A DNA stretch of 64,000 nt from Janthinobacterium aquaticum (GTDB lineage Bacteria; Pseudomonadota; Gammaproteobacteria; Burkholderiales; Burkholderiaceae_D): NCBI RefSeq assembly GCF_009208565.1, contig NZ_WFLK01000002.1, forward strand, positions 434,001 to 498,000, given 5' to 3'. Both the position numbers and the translations under genes were made by a program. This document shows positions 63,500 to 64,000 of the stretch, one piece after another. The notes under the pieces were generated by a model, which worked only from the letters and a program-made list of their open reading frames with translations, searched no databases and had not been told where the DNA came from. Numbering within the stretch: the first letter of the stretch is position 1; each line of letters starts with the position of its first letter.

Positions 63500-64000
63500 A
63501 TGTTTGAACGGATTATCAAATTTTCCATCGCCCAGCGATGGCTGATCATGCTGGCCGTGATCGCGATGGCCGCCATGGGCCTTTACAGTTATCAGAAACT
63601 GCCGATCGACGCAGTGCCTGATATTACCAACGTCCAGGTCCAGATCAACACCAGTGCCAGTGCCTATTCGCCACTGGAAGTCGAGCAGCGCGTGACGTTT
63701 CCGATCGAAACGGTGATGGCGGGCCTGCCCAACCTGGAGCAGACACGCTCGCTGTCGCGCTATGGCCTGTCGCAGGTCACGGTGATTTTCAAGGACGGCA
63801 CCGATATCTATTTCGCGCGCCAACTGGTCAACCAGCGCATCGAGGAGGCCAAAGACAGTCTGCCGCAGGGCGTGGTGCCGATGATGGGGCCGATTTCGAC
63901 CGGCCTCGGTGAAATCTACCTGTGGACGGTTGAAAGCGAACCTGGGGCGAAAAAGCCCGACGGTAGCCCTTATACCCCGACCGACCTGCGCGAGATCCAG
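63500..64000 (+). CDS. czcA: CzcA-like heavy-metal RND transporter (3' partial)
   Basis: N-terminal 167 residues of the inner-membrane proton-driven efflux pump; the gene runs off the right edge. It starts MFERIIKFSIAQRWLIMLAVIAM with the first membrane helix, then QKLPIDAVPDITNVQVQINTSAS and YSPLEVEQRVTFPIETVMAGLP, the signature of HME-RND proteins (CzcA/CusA group). The substrate (Co/Zn/Cd or Cu/Ag) cannot be set because the transmembrane helix 4 motif lies outside the window; the CzcI-like gene favours Co/Zn/Cd. Confidence 0.95.
   Translation, partial: MFERIIKFSIAQRWLIMLAVIAMAAMGLYSYQKLPIDAVPDITNVQVQINTSASAYSPLEVEQRVTFPIETVMAGLPNLEQTRSLSRYGLSQVTVIFKDGTDIYFARQLVNQRIEEAKDSLPQGVVPMMGPISTGLGEIYLWTVESEPGAKKPDGSPYTPTDLREIQ

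Overview
The window is a GC-rich chromosomal segment from a betaproteobacterium. The gene orders smc-zipA-ligA, rpsB-tsf-pyrH-frr-uppS-cdsA-dxr-rseP-bamA-skp-lpxD-fabZ-lpxA-lpxB-rnhB, ppsR/ppsA and ratA-rnfH-guaB-guaA, together with the protein sequences, point to Burkholderiales, most likely Oxalobacteraceae (Janthinobacterium, Duganella or Massilia type). The species call is inference. Both window edges cut genes: smc at the left and czcA at the right.

Layout. Positions 1-13480 hold chromosome segregation and division genes (smc, zipA, ligA), then galU and def. After a REP-like repeat comes a minus-strand group: a PilZ protein, an RluF-like pseudouridine synthase, glnD and map. A large TonB-dependent receptor (14106-16967) sits between map and rpsB. 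Positions 17246-32909 form a long plus-strand block for translation (rpsB, tsf, frr, rnhB, an rRNA/tRNA methyltransferase), UMP kinase, isoprenoid and undecaprenyl synthesis, phospholipid precursor synthesis, outer-membrane protein assembly (rseP, bamA, skp) and lipid A synthesis (lpxD, fabZ, lpxA, lpxB). A second REP-like repeat follows, then the divergent ppsR/ppsA pair, dps, an NfeD/SPFH pair, an H-NS-type gene, smpB, ratA-rnfH and guaB-guaA.

Accessory DNA begins exactly at the 3' end of guaA. The last 13 bases of that end (44409-44421) recur at 49135-49147. Between the two copies lie an IS66 element whose tnpA carries two apparent frameshifts, the 3' end of an rhs gene with an in-frame stop before its toxin tip, a probable immunity gene, and fused fragments of IS5- and IS110-family elements. 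Just after the second copy is a strong terminator with no gene of its own, probably the original guaA terminator. I read this as the remnant of a genomic island integrated at guaA, a known integration hotspot. Beyond it lie a small XRE regulator, a tRNA-like gene with a CCG anticodon, an SbmA/YddA-like ABC transporter and a 1720-residue protein that joins a DEDD-type exonuclease fold, a RecQ helicase and a UvrD/Rep helicase. That triple fusion is the most interesting single gene here.

The right end (58241-64000) is a heavy-metal locus: a periplasmic multicopper oxidase, a CzcI-like small protein and a CzcC-CzcB-CzcA efflux system. Its czcC gene appears frameshifted between signal peptide and mature part.
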